Translations under genes and position numbers: made by a program
Part shown: positions 1-7,900 of the stretch, piece after piece
How positions within the stretch are numbered: position 1 is the first letter of the stretch
Layout of the letters: every line of letters begins with the position of its first letter
The notes under the pieces: generated by a model
Seen by the model: the letters and a program-made list of their open reading frames with translations, nothing else
Database searches by the model: none
What the model was told of the DNA's origin: nothing
Source: Ketogulonicigenium vulgare WSH-001
Lineage (GTDB): Bacteria; Pseudomonadota; Alphaproteobacteria; Rhodobacterales; Rhodobacteraceae
Direction: 5' to 3'
Assembly: GCF_000223375.1 (NCBI RefSeq)
Contig: NC_017384.1
Coordinates: 2,048,501-2,112,500 of the forward strand
Length of the DNA stretch: 64,000 bases

Positions 1-1167
1 TTGCCCCATATGGCTGCGGGCCTCGGCAATGAGCGCGTTTTCCGGCAGGCTGGCCGCTGCCGGCAGCGACCGGGACACCGAACGCAGCACATCGACCGCC
101 GGGAAACGCCCGCTCTCGGCAATAGCGCGATCCAAAATGACATGGCCATCCAACGTGCCGCGCAGCATATCGGCGACCGGCTCCTCCATATCCGACCCCT
201 GCACCAGCACCGAATAGATCGCGGTGATATCGCCCTGCTGGCCCATGCCCGGCCCGGCGCGCTCACACAGTGCGGCAATCGTGGGACCGGTCGAGGCAGG
301 ATAGCCGCGCAGGGCCGCAGCCTCGCCCGCAGCGGAGGCCAGTTCGCGATGCGCCTCGGCAAAGCGGGTGACGCTATCCAGCATCAACAGCACCTGTCGC
401 CCCTGATCGCGAAAGTATTCAGCCACCGTTGTCGCAGCCCAAGCGCAGCGCCGGCGCTGTTGCGGCGCGGCATCCGATGTTGCCGCGACCACCACGGCAC
501 GCGCCATACCCTGCGGGCCAAGCACCTCCTCGATGAAATGGCGCACCTCGCGGCCACGCTCACCCACAAGGCCGATGACGATGACATCCGCCGCAATACT
601 GCGGGCAAGCCCCCCAAGCAGTGTCGATTTGCCGACGCCCGAACCGGCAAAAAGGCCGAGGCGCTGACCCTGCACGATGGGCAGCAACGTGTCGAACACC
701 ATATATCCAGTCCGCAGCCGCGCCCCCATCGCGCGACGTGCGGCGGCAGGCGGCGGCGATTGACGCAGATCACGCGGGACAAGGCCGTGCAGCAGCGGCC
801 GCCCGTCTAAAGCCGCGCCATCGGGATCAATCACACGCCCGATCCAGCTGTCATCCGGGCAAAAGCGCGGCGCGCCTTGCAAGATGACGCGATCATCGAC
901 GGCGACGCCATCCGCGACGCCTTCGGGCACGGCGGTGACCTCCTCCACGCCGACGCGGATCACCTCTGCCTGCAGCGGGCCGCCATGAGCAAGGACGGTG
1001 ATTCGGTCGCCAAGGCGGCTAAATGCCGCCAATCCGGCAATCCCCAGCGTGCCACCGGTTGCGCGCAAAATGCGGCCGACAGGTTTTGACTGCGGCCCAT
1101 CCGCCATCGCCTCGGTCAGCCTGTTCATCATAACCAATTGATCATGATCTGGTTTTTTCGCGCGCAT
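1..1167 (-). CDS. fliI: Flagellar export ATPase FliI (3' end cut off)
   Basis: Flagellum-specific ATPase of the type III export apparatus, which powers unfolding and entry of rod, hook and filament subunits at the cytoplasmic face. The reading frame gives 389 residues without a stop before the left edge; family members are about 440 aa, so only the C-terminal end is missing. The Walker A motif AGSGVGKST lies near residue 175, and Walker B-like LLMLDSVTRFAEAHRE follows. I chose the ATG at 1167 (MRAKKPDHDQ) because GAGGG sits about 8 bases upstream; in-frame ATGs at 1131 and 1128 lack as good a site. It diverges from flgB across an 88-bp gap. Frame and motifs are seen directly; the role is from the family. 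Confidence 0.95.
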   Translation of the reverse strand, partial: MRAKKPDHDQLVMMNRLTEAMADGPQSKPVGRILRATGGTLGIAGLAAFSRLGDRITVLAHGGPLQAEVIRVGVEEVTAVPEGVADGVAVDDRVILQGAPRFCPDDSWIGRVIDPDGAALDGRPLLHGLVPRDLRQSPPPAAARRAMGARLRTGYMVFDTLLPIVQGQRLGLFAGSGVGKSTLLGGLARSIAADVIVIGLVGERGREVRHFIEEVLGPQGMARAVVVAATSDAAPQQRRRCAWAATTVAEYFRDQGRQVLLMLDSVTRFAEAHRELASAAGEAAALRGYPASTGPTIAALCERAGPGMGQQGDITAIYSVLVQGSDMEEPVADMLRGTLDGHVILDRAIAESGRFPAVDVLRSVSRSLPAAASLPENALIAEARSHMGQ

Positions 1168-1194
1168 GTAAAAATCCCTCGTGATCAGCCCGGC

Positions 1195-1210
1195 ACAACC
1201 TCTCTTTAAG
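1195..1210 (+). promoter_or_regulatory. CtrA-like half-site upstream of flgB
   Basis: ACAA-CCTCTCT-TTAAG lies 46 bp before the flgB start. It keeps the N7 spacing and the TTAAG half of the boxes before fliF (15147) and flgE (23242), but the left half is degenerate. A second TTAA follows 10 bases later (1220-1223). CtrA control of flagellar genes is established in alphaproteobacteria; assignment here is by resemblance only. Confidence 0.3.
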
Positions 1211-1255
1211 GAATCAGCCTTAAATCTTGGTTGAAACCACAAAGGAAAGCGCCCG

Positions 1256-1636
1256 ATGCATCAAAATCTCGCGCTGTTTGGCACGGCTGCTGATATGGCG
1301 GCGCATGCCAGCCAGCGGATCAATCAAACCGCTATCAATATCGCGAATGCCGACACGCCCGGATATCGCGCGCAGACCATCGGCGGCTTTGCCGAGGCCT
1401 ATGCCGGTGCCCTGCCCGGCAGCGCATTGCGCCAAACCCGGGCGCATCATCTGGCGGGCGACGGTCTTGCGCCGACCAACATCCAGCGTGCCGCGGTCGA
1501 GGAATCGCCCAATGGCAACTCTGTCTCGCTGGAGCTTGAGACCTTGGCCGCGATTGATGCCCAGCGCGAACATAATCAGGCCCTGTCGATCTATCGCCAC
1601 GGGCTAACCATGCTGCGCACGGCGATCGGGGGATAG
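1256..1636 (+). CDS. flgB: Flagellar proximal rod protein FlgB
   Basis: 126-aa rod subunit at the base of the flagellar axial structure, exported by the flagellar type III system into the periplasm. The rod/hook N-terminal signature is visible as INIANADTPGYRAQ near residue 28, and a C-terminal helical segment matches the family. The length is normal for FlgB (about 130 aa). The ATG at 1256 has AAAGGAAAG upstream. It is the first gene of the flgBC-fliEQ-flgFGAH unit, with only 2 bases separating it from flgC. Confidence 0.93.
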   Translation: MHQNLALFGTAADMAAHASQRINQTAINIANADTPGYRAQTIGGFAEAYAGALPGSALRQTRAHHLAGDGLAPTNIQRAAVEESPNGNSVSLELETLAAIDAQREHNQALSIYRHGLTMLRTAIGG

Positions 1637-1638
1637 GG

Positions 1639-2022
1639 ATGGCTGATTTTTCAACCACTTTATCCATCGCAGCCAGCGGAATGCAGGCGCAAGCCAGCCG
1701 TATGCGGTTTACCTCGGAAAATATCGCGAATGCCGACACGCCCGGCTATCACCGCAAATTGGTCAGCTTTCGCGCGGCGCATGCCAATGACGGCACGGTC
1801 GAGGCCAGCCGCGTGCGTCTGGATCGCGCGCCTTTGGCCGAGATTTACGACCCCGCGCATCCCCTTGCCAATGATCAGGGGAATTATAGCGGCTCGAACG
1901 TCGATCTTCTGATCGAGATCGCCGACGCGCGCGAGGCGAGCCGCAGTTACGAGGCGAATTTGAAGGTCTTTGACCAAGTTCGCCAGATGTCGACCTCTTT
2001 ACTTGATCTGCTTCGTCGATAG
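1639..2022 (+). CDS. flgC: Flagellar proximal rod protein FlgC
   Basis: 127-aa rod protein assembled with FlgB, FlgF and FliE between the MS ring and the distal rod. The conserved NIANADTPGY signature is at about residues 29-38, and the C-terminal stretch YEANLKVFDQVRQM is characteristic of FlgC and related axial proteins. It starts 2 bases after the flgB stop, with AGGG immediately upstream, so translation is probably coupled. Confidence 0.94.
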   Translation: MADFSTTLSIAASGMQAQASRMRFTSENIANADTPGYHRKLVSFRAAHANDGTVEASRVRLDRAPLAEIYDPAHPLANDQGNYSGSNVDLLIEIADAREASRSYEANLKVFDQVRQMSTSLLDLLRR

Positions 2023-2031
2023 GGATTTCAG

Positions 2032-2313
2032 ATGGATATTCGCAGCACGCTTGCCTCGCGCGCCTATGATGCGGTGCGGGCACAGCCCCAGGTCAGCGAT
2101 AGTGCGGGCAGCTACTTTAGTTCTGCCGCCGCCGAATTCGCCGCCACCTTACAACAAGGAGAGGCCGCCGCGATGGGCGCCATGACCGGCGATTATGATC
2201 CCCATGCATTGGTCACCGCGCTGGCGCAAAGCGAGCTGGCGATCGAGACGGCTGTGACCATCCGCAACAAGGTCGTCGAGGCCTATCAAGAAATTCTACG
2301 GATGGCGGTCTAA
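2032..2313 (+). CDS. fliE: Flagellar hook-basal body protein FliE
   Basis: 93-aa adaptor that joins the MS ring (FliF) to the proximal rod. The C-terminal half (LVTALAQSELAIETAVTIRN) fits the helical FliE family signature that ends in an E-A-Y-[QK]-E-I motif, here VVEAYQEILRMAV. The ATG at 2032 has AGGGA 9 bases upstream. The stop overlaps the fliQ start by one base (TAATG). Confidence 0.9.
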   Translation: MDIRSTLASRAYDAVRAQPQVSDSAGSYFSSAAAEFAATLQQGEAAAMGAMTGDYDPHALVTALAQSELAIETAVTIRNKVVEAYQEILRMAV

Positions 2314-2582
2314 TGCTGTCCGAGGCCCAGATCTATGACACGTTGCGCGCGGGCCTTTGGGCCGCTTTCCTGATGTCGACGCCAATTTTGGTCGTGGCGT
2401 TGGTCGCGGGCCTGATCGTTGGCCTGTTTCAGGCGCTGACATCCGTGCAGGAAATGACCCTGACCTTTGTGCCGAAACTCGCCGCGATTGTGGTCGTGTT
2501 CTGGCTAACGATGGGGTTCATGACCCGCACCCTCACCGCCTATTTTCACGGCGTTTTAGTGCCCCTGATTGCTGGAGGGTAA
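2313..2582 (+). CDS. fliQ: Flagellar export gate protein FliQ
   Basis: 89-aa inner-membrane protein of the type III export gate, forming a helical assembly with FliP and FliR. Two hydrophobic segments (about residues 15-40 and 52-75) flank the conserved loop with ALTSVQEMTLTFVPKL. Its partners fliP (17595) and fliR (7121) are in other units of this window. Length and topology are standard. Confidence 0.95.
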   Translation: MLSEAQIYDTLRAGLWAAFLMSTPILVVALVAGLIVGLFQALTSVQEMTLTFVPKLAAIVVVFWLTMGFMTRTLTAYFHGVLVPLIAGG

Positions 2583-2585
2583 GGC

Positions 2586-3299
2586 ATGGATAACACAGGC
2601 TATGCCTCACTGACGCGGCAAACCGGCCTGCTGCACGAGATGCGCGCCATTGCCAATAATATCGCGAATGCGAACACCACCGGCTATCGGGCCGAAGGCG
2701 TGGCGTTCAGCGAATATGTCGTGCGCCTTGGGCCGCAAAGCCAGTCGCTGTCACTGGCCACCGCCCGCGTGCGGCAGACCGATTTCAGCCAGGGTGATAT
2801 CGGCGCGACGGGCGCAAGTTTCGATCTTGCGATTGAAGGCGAAGGCTTTTTCATGATCGACCACCCCGAAGGCCCGATGCTGACGCGCGCCGGTGCCTTT
2901 ACGCTTGGCCCCGATGGCGTGCTGCTGAGTGCCGACGGCTATCCTCTGCTGGACGCGGGCGAGGCGCCGGTGATGATCCCGGCAGAGGCGGGTCCGGTGC
3001 TGATCGGCGCGGACGGCACGATCTCGGCGGGGGGCGATGTCATTGGTCAGATTGGGCTTTTCACCCCGACCGATCCATTGTCCGTCACCCGCACCAGCGG
3101 CACCGGCTTTTTCAGTGATGACAACATGCCCTACCTTGAGGGGCAGATCCGCCAAGGCCATCTGGAGGGATCGAACGTCAACGCCATCGCGCAGATCGCC
3201 CGCATGATCGAGGTGCAACGCGCCTATGAATTCGGCCAAAGCCTCGCCGACCGCGAGGATGAGCGTATCCGATCCACCGTCCAATTGATGAGCCGCTAG
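2586..3299 (+). CDS. flgF: Flagellar rod protein FlgF
   Basis: 237-aa proximal rod protein. The N-terminal axial signature (NNIANANTTGYRAE, about residues 25-38) and the C-terminal rod/hook signature (EGSNVNAIAQIARMIEVQRAYE, near residues 195-216) are both present. It lies directly before flgG, as in most flg operons. The start at 2586 has GGAGG 7 bases upstream, overlapping the fliQ end. Confidence 0.93.
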   Translation: MDNTGYASLTRQTGLLHEMRAIANNIANANTTGYRAEGVAFSEYVVRLGPQSQSLSLATARVRQTDFSQGDIGATGASFDLAIEGEGFFMIDHPEGPMLTRAGAFTLGPDGVLLSADGYPLLDAGEAPVMIPAEAGPVLIGADGTISAGGDVIGQIGLFTPTDPLSVTRTSGTGFFSDDNMPYLEGQIRQGHLEGSNVNAIAQIARMIEVQRAYEFGQSLADREDERIRSTVQLMSR

Positions 3300-3307
3300 G
3301 AGAAACC

Positions 3308-4093
3308 ATGCGCATTCTGGATATCGCTGCCACCGGCATGTTGGCCCAACAGACGCGGGTCGAGGTGATTTCGAACAACCTCGCGAATATGAACACCACC
3401 GCCTATAATCCGCGCCGCGCGGAATTCGCCGATCTGCATTATCAACAGGTACAGCGCGCAGGCACGGTTGCGGCCACCGATGGCACGATCCTGCCCACCG
3501 GCATCCAACTGGGGATGGGCGTGCGCACCACCGCCGTCTCGCCCATGCTGGGCCAGGGCGCGGTGCAGGAAACCGGCGGCTCACTGGATGTGGCGATCGA
3601 GGGGCAAGGTTATTTCGAAGTCGCTTTGCCCGACGGCCGCATCGGTTACACCCGCGATGGTGCGCTGAAACTGACAGGCGATGGGCTGATCGTCACCGCC
3701 GGCGGGCTGGAGGTCGCCCCCGGCATTGTCATCCCCGAGGACGCGCAATCCGTCGCGATCAACGCCGATGGCGAGGTCTATGCCAGTTTTACCAATGCCG
3801 TCGAACAGGAGTTTTTAGGGCAGCTGAACCTTGCGATGTTCGTGAATCCGCGCGGGCTCGAGGCGATGGGATCAAACCTTTATCTCGAGACGGCCGCCTC
3901 TGGGCAGCCAATGGTGGCGGTGCCCGGCGAAGATGGGCTCGGCACCTTGCGGCAGGGTTATCTGGAACAAAGCACCGTCGATGCGGTGCGCGAGGTGACC
4001 GATCTGATCGCCGCCCAGCGCGGTTATGAACTGAATTCAAAGGTTATTTCAGCGGCCGATCAGATGCTGGCAGCCATGGTTCAAATTCGATGA
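3308..4093 (+). CDS. flgG: Flagellar distal rod protein FlgG
   Basis: 261-aa distal rod protein, the driveshaft section that passes through the P and L rings. The N-terminal signature SNNLANMNTTAYNPRRAEF and the C-terminal segment EQSTVDAVREVTDLIAAQRG, followed by YELNSKVI, are diagnostic. The length equals typical FlgG (about 260 aa). AGGAG precedes the ATG. Its 3' end overlaps flgA by 4 bases (ATGA), indicating coupled translation. Confidence 0.96.
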   Translation: MRILDIAATGMLAQQTRVEVISNNLANMNTTAYNPRRAEFADLHYQQVQRAGTVAATDGTILPTGIQLGMGVRTTAVSPMLGQGAVQETGGSLDVAIEGQGYFEVALPDGRIGYTRDGALKLTGDGLIVTAGGLEVAPGIVIPEDAQSVAINADGEVYASFTNAVEQEFLGQLNLAMFVNPRGLEAMGSNLYLETAASGQPMVAVPGEDGLGTLRQGYLEQSTVDAVREVTDLIAAQRGYELNSKVISAADQMLAAMVQIR

Positions 4094-4506
4094 GGGCGCT
4101 TGCACTTGCATTGTCCCTGATCGCGGGCACCGCGCAGGCGGATTATGTCGTGGCACAGCGCAACCTGCCCGCCAATGGCATCATAACCGCAGATCTGTTG
4201 GGCCTGCGCCCAGGCGAGGTGCCCGGCGCCATCACCGATCCCTCCGAGATCATCGGCCTCGAGGCGCGCACCCCGATCTATGCGGGGCGCCCCTTGCAAG
4301 CCAGTCAGTTCGGCCAACCCGCGATTGTGCAGCGCAATCAGGTCATTGCCATGCAATTTACTCGCGGCGCGCTGACGATCATGGCCGAGGGGCGCGCATT
4401 AGAGCGCGCCGGCCCCGGCGATCTGATCCGCGTCATGAATTTGCAATCGCGCACCACCATCATGGCCCGCATCGGGGTCGAGGGGACGGCCTATGTTACG
4501 CCCTAG
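4090..4506 (+). CDS. flgA: Flagellar P-ring assembly chaperone FlgA
   Basis: 138-aa periplasmic chaperone for P-ring (FlgI) polymerisation. It has a short N-terminal signal peptide (residues 1-17, ending in TAQA) followed by a SAF-type fold region and the family-like C-terminal segment LIRVMNLQSRTTIMARIGVEGTAYV. It is shorter than enterobacterial FlgA but normal for alphaproteobacteria. It overlaps flgG by 4 and flgH by 14 bases. Confidence 0.9.
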   Translation: MRALALALSLIAGTAQADYVVAQRNLPANGIITADLLGLRPGEVPGAITDPSEIIGLEARTPIYAGRPLQASQFGQPAIVQRNQVIAMQFTRGALTIMAEGRALERAGPGDLIRVMNLQSRTTIMARIGVEGTAYVTP

Positions 4507-5215
4507 CCTGCTCCTCGCCTGCGCGATGACACTGTCGGCTTGCGGTGGCGGCACGCCTTTGGTCGGCCAGCCGCAGCTGACACCCAGCCTGATGTCGGAT
4601 GAGCATCTGGCCATGGTGTCGTCAGACATGCCGATGTCGTTAGGCCCTCTCAATACTGGCGCTTCGCTGTGGTCCGGCACGCGCAACTCTCTGCTGGGCG
4701 ACCGGCGCGCGATGCAGCGGGGGGATATTCTGACGGTCGTAATCTCGATCAACGATCGGGCAGAATTTTCGAATTCCTCAGGCCAAAGCCGCACCGCATC
4801 ACAGGATATGAGCGTTGGAGCCCTGCTGGGCCTGCCCGAACGCGCCGCAGAAGTCCTGCATGGCGGGGCAACGCTGAATCCGGGAATCCAGCTGGATTCT
4901 TCTAGCAATTTCAATGGGACAGGCTCGGTTAGCCGCAATGAGCGCCTGACCTTGCGCGTTGCGGCAACCGTAATCGGCACCCTGCCCAATGGGGCGCTGG
5001 AAATCATTGGCAGTCAGGAAATCCGGGTGAACAACGAAATTCGCGAATTGACTGTGACCGGCTTTGTCCGCACCGCAGACATCAATCGCCAAAATGAGGT
5101 CAGCTATGACCGCATCGCCTCGGCCCGAATTTCATACGGTGGGCGCGGGCCGATCTCGGTCGCGCAAAGCCCGCGCTATGGGCAACAGATTATCGACCGC
5201 ATTGCCCCGTTCTAA
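4493..5215 (+). CDS. flgH: Flagellar L-ring lipoprotein FlgH
   Basis: 240-aa outer-membrane lipoprotein that forms the L ring. A lipoprotein signal is visible: MLRPSLLLACAMTLSAC with lipobox LSAC, giving Cys17 as the acylated residue. The family core follows (LWSGTRNSLLGDRRAMQRGD near residue 59, GSQEIRVNNEIRELTVTGFV near residue 173). The start codon lies inside the end of flgA. Confidence 0.95.
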   Translation: MLRPSLLLACAMTLSACGGGTPLVGQPQLTPSLMSDEHLAMVSSDMPMSLGPLNTGASLWSGTRNSLLGDRRAMQRGDILTVVISINDRAEFSNSSGQSRTASQDMSVGALLGLPERAAEVLHGGATLNPGIQLDSSSNFNGTGSVSRNERLTLRVAATVIGTLPNGALEIIGSQEIRVNNEIRELTVTGFVRTADINRQNEVSYDRIASARISYGGRGPISVAQSPRYGQQIIDRIAPF

Positions 5216-5224
5216 GGTGTGCTG

Positions 5225-5665
5225 ATGAAAAAGATCCTTCTGCCCATGATACTGACTGTGATCGGCACTGCATCGGGGATCGGGGCAGGCATCATCACGG
5301 CCCGCCCTGCGGTCGAGGCCGTGCCGACCATCATCCCACCGACACATACCTATGTGCCGCTGGATGAGCCCTTCGTCGTGCCGATCTTGCGTGATGAAAT
5401 GACCCGCGCCATCGTTGTCGCAGCGCTCGGCATCGAGATTGACGCGGCGCAAGCCAGCATCGTCGCCCCGGCGATGCCCAAATTGCGCGACCAATTCCTG
5501 CAGGTGCTTTACGATCATGCGAATACGGGGGGATTTGACGGGCTGTTCACCGCGCCGGATGTAATGCGGCGCCTGCGTGACCGCCTGAAAAGCGCCGCCG
5601 TTGAGACACTCGGCAATGGGGTGCATGATATATTGGTGACTGACCTTAGCCGTCAGGAATACTAG
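5225..5665 (+). CDS. FliL-like membrane-anchored flagellar protein
   Basis: 146-aa protein with one N-terminal membrane helix (about residues 3-25) and a periplasmic domain that resembles a short FliL. Charged segment LRDEMTRAIVVAALGIEI and C-terminal helix LKSAAVETLGNGVHDILVTD match the FliL pattern of a conserved C-terminal amphipathic helix. A second, more typical fliL is at 14615. I prefer the ATG at 5225 over a GTG at 5219 because AAGG is better spaced. It is the last gene of the flgB unit and shares a CTAG overlap with the convergent gene, so one palindrome supplies both TAG stops. Confidence 0.6.
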   Translation: MKKILLPMILTVIGTASGIGAGIITARPAVEAVPTIIPPTHTYVPLDEPFVVPILRDEMTRAIVVAALGIEIDAAQASIVAPAMPKLRDQFLQVLYDHANTGGFDGLFTAPDVMRRLRDRLKSAAVETLGNGVHDILVTDLSRQEY

Positions 5666-6039
5666 TCCTTTTCCCGCCTTTGCCGCGCCACCGCATCCGC
5701 CCTCAGGCGCGCGACCGTTTCATCACGCCCAACCGCGATTGCCAGGTGGGGCAGTTGATTCTGAATCTCGGCGTGGAGCTTGCTTTCCTCGGACAAGAGC
5801 GCGCGTCTGCGCTGCTCGACCCAGCGCTGCCAATGCAGGGAGGCCTGTTCAACTGCGCCACTATCCGCGCTGGCCGCAGGATCAAAGACCTGCTTGGCGG
5901 CACTGTCCAGCGCGCGGCGCTGCGCCTCTGTCTGTTGCGCGCGGGCGCGCAAAGCGGCAAGTCTTCCCTCGGCCGCGGCACGCATAAGGGCCGTGACCTG
6001 CCCCAATGCGGCCAAACTATGGTGGTCATTTGCGGCCAT
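5662..6039 (-). CDS. FliJ-like coiled-coil protein at end of flhA-fliR-flhB unit
   Basis: 125-aa soluble protein, almost entirely helical and rich in Ala, Arg, Glu and Gln, with heptad-like stretches (RLAALRARAQQTEAQRRALD near residue 30). Size, composition and place in the operon fit FliJ, the export chaperone-escort that binds FliI, but no decisive motif is visible. The ATG at 6039 has AAGGGGG upstream; the flhB stop codon falls between them. An unrelated coiled-coil protein cannot be ruled out. Confidence 0.45.
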   Translation of the reverse strand: MAANDHHSLAALGQVTALMRAAAEGRLAALRARAQQTEAQRRALDSAAKQVFDPAASADSGAVEQASLHWQRWVEQRRRALLSEESKLHAEIQNQLPHLAIAVGRDETVARLRADAVARQRREKD

Positions 6040-6041
6040 GT

Positions 6042-7124
6042 TCACCCCCTTGCTGCGCGTCTGCGCATGTCATCGGCAAATCGGATTGCAGCGGCAACCG
6101 CCGCATAATGCTGGCGGCTGATCTCTTGCCCGACCTCGGTTTGCGCGTAAAGCGCGCGGGCGGTGAGCGGGTCGGATTGGATTGGCACGCCATGCTCTTG
6201 CGCGATCTGCCGCATGCGCAAGGCCACTTCGTCGATCCCTTTGGCAAGGCAGACCGGCGCGCGGCGGCTGTCGGGCTGCCATTGCAGCGCAACCGCGTAA
6301 TGGGTCGGATTGACGATGATCACGCTGGCCTTTGGCACCTCGGCTGCGACTTGGTTCATCGCAATGGCAATCCCGCGCTGACGGCGTTGCTGACGGGTAT
6401 GGGGGTCGCCCTCGCTTTCCTTCATTTCGTCCATCACCTCTTGGCGGCTCATCCGGTTATCGCGAAGGTGACGTATCTGCTGCCAAACCGCATCCAGAAC
6501 CCCCAGCACCAACGAGATCACCAGTGCGATCAGCAACATAGCGGCCAGCATCTGCCCCATAAAAACCAGCACAGAACGCGCGGGCATGGCGGGAGTTGCC
6601 GCGATCTCATCAAAATTCGTCGACAAAAACCACGCAAGCGCCCCTGTATAAAGCAGCAGTTTTGCCGCGCTTTTCAGGAATTCGATTATCCCGGCAAGAC
6701 CGAACTTCTGCTTTGCCACCGCAAGGGGCGAGATCCGTGACAGCTTTGGCACCAGCTTGCTGGGCGCGAAAACCAGCGCACGTTGTGCAAAAAGGCTCAG
6801 CAGCGCAAGCATGGCTGGAACGGTAATAAGCGGCAAGACCGCAAGGCTCGTGATCGATAGAAGTGGGCGAAGCACCACATGTGCGGGGGCAGAAAAGGCA
6901 TCCGTGGCAAGGCCATCTGCATGATATAGCAAGCCGCCCAGCTGGTTCACGGCGGCCAGCGCAAGCCCGGCGCCCAAAGCCGTCAGGCCAAGATAATAGC
7001 CGCCATAGGCTGCTGCGATAGTCAGGTCGGCGGACTTTGGATGGTCACCCTTTTTACGCGCATCCTCTAGCTTTTTCGGGGTTGGATCGTGGGATTTATC
7101 GGCGCCCGCCGCCTCCTCACTCAT
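6042..7124 (-). CDS. flhB: Flagellar export switch protein FlhB
   Basis: 360-aa export-gate protein that controls the switch from rod-hook to filament substrates. The N-terminus carries the family motif PTPKKLEDARKKG, followed by four membrane segments. The autocleavage motif NPTH is present in the cytoplasmic domain (VIIVNPTHYAVAL, near residue 275). The start at 7124 overlaps the fliR stop as ATGA. Confidence 0.95.
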   Translation of the reverse strand: MSEEAAGADKSHDPTPKKLEDARKKGDHPKSADLTIAAAYGGYYLGLTALGAGLALAAVNQLGGLLYHADGLATDAFSAPAHVVLRPLLSITSLAVLPLITVPAMLALLSLFAQRALVFAPSKLVPKLSRISPLAVAKQKFGLAGIIEFLKSAAKLLLYTGALAWFLSTNFDEIAATPAMPARSVLVFMGQMLAAMLLIALVISLVLGVLDAVWQQIRHLRDNRMSRQEVMDEMKESEGDPHTRQQRRQRGIAIAMNQVAAEVPKASVIIVNPTHYAVALQWQPDSRRAPVCLAKGIDEVALRMRQIAQEHGVPIQSDPLTARALYAQTEVGQEISRQHYAAVAAAIRFADDMRRRAARG

Positions 7125-7900
7125 GGCGCCACGCCAAATGGTATCCCAAAGGCAGCGCCCAAGGCCCGGACCCAAATGCCAAGCAGAACGGGGCTTGCCA
7201 GCAATAGCAGCACGATACCAATCCCCGTCAGCGCCGGCGCGCCGACAAAGGTCACCATCATCTGCGGCATGGCACGATTCACAAAACCAAGCGTCAGGTT
7301 ATAAAGCAGCCCCGCAATGAAAAAGGGCGCGGCCAGCCGGACGGCCAGCGAAAAACTCTCGCTAAATCCGGGCAATATCGCTTGGGCCAACATATCTGGC
7401 GCTGGAAAAATACCGGGGCTGATCACGTTATAGCTGCCGATCATCATCGCAACCGCCTGCACGGGCAGCCCCATCGCGCAGGCCAGCGCAAAACCTGCCA
7501 TAATGAAAATCTGGCTAAAGGCACTCGAGGGTTCCGCCGTCATGCCCGGCCCAAAAATCTGCGCCACACCCACCGATTGCGCGGCAATGGCACCGGCTGT
7601 TTCCAACGCCCAGACCAGCAGTCGCAGGCTGAGACCAAATATCAGCCCTGCCCCAATTTCAGTCAGCAGCAGCGCGCCCATCTGAGAGATCTGCACGGGC
7701 GGCGGCGGCATTAGCGGCAAAACAGCGGGCAGCGTGATCATTGTCATTGCGATCGCAACACTGAGGCGCAGCCGAAGCGGCAGGGTTTGCTCGCCAAAGG
7801 CAGGCAGCAACGCACAAAATGCACCCGCCCGCAGAAAAACAAGAAAGGCCGCAAAACCAACCGGCTCCAGTAGCGCCGCCAAGGGATGCAACGCGCTCAT
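7121..7900 (-). CDS. fliR: Flagellar export gate protein FliR
   Basis: 259-aa polytopic membrane protein of the FliPQR export pore, with about six hydrophobic segments. The segments LPAFGEQTLPLRLRLSVAIA and AQSVGVAQIFGPG near residue 110 fit the family. It is tightly packed between flhA and flhB with ATGA overlaps at both ends, the usual arrangement of these three export genes in Rhodobacteraceae. Confidence 0.93.
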   Translation of the reverse strand: MSALHPLAALLEPVGFAAFLVFLRAGAFCALLPAFGEQTLPLRLRLSVAIAMTMITLPAVLPLMPPPPVQISQMGALLLTEIGAGLIFGLSLRLLVWALETAGAIAAQSVGVAQIFGPGMTAEPSSAFSQIFIMAGFALACAMGLPVQAVAMMIGSYNVISPGIFPAPDMLAQAILPGFSESFSLAVRLAAPFFIAGLLYNLTLGFVNRAMPQMMVTFVGAPALTGIGIVLLLLASPVLLGIWVRALGAAFGIPFGVAP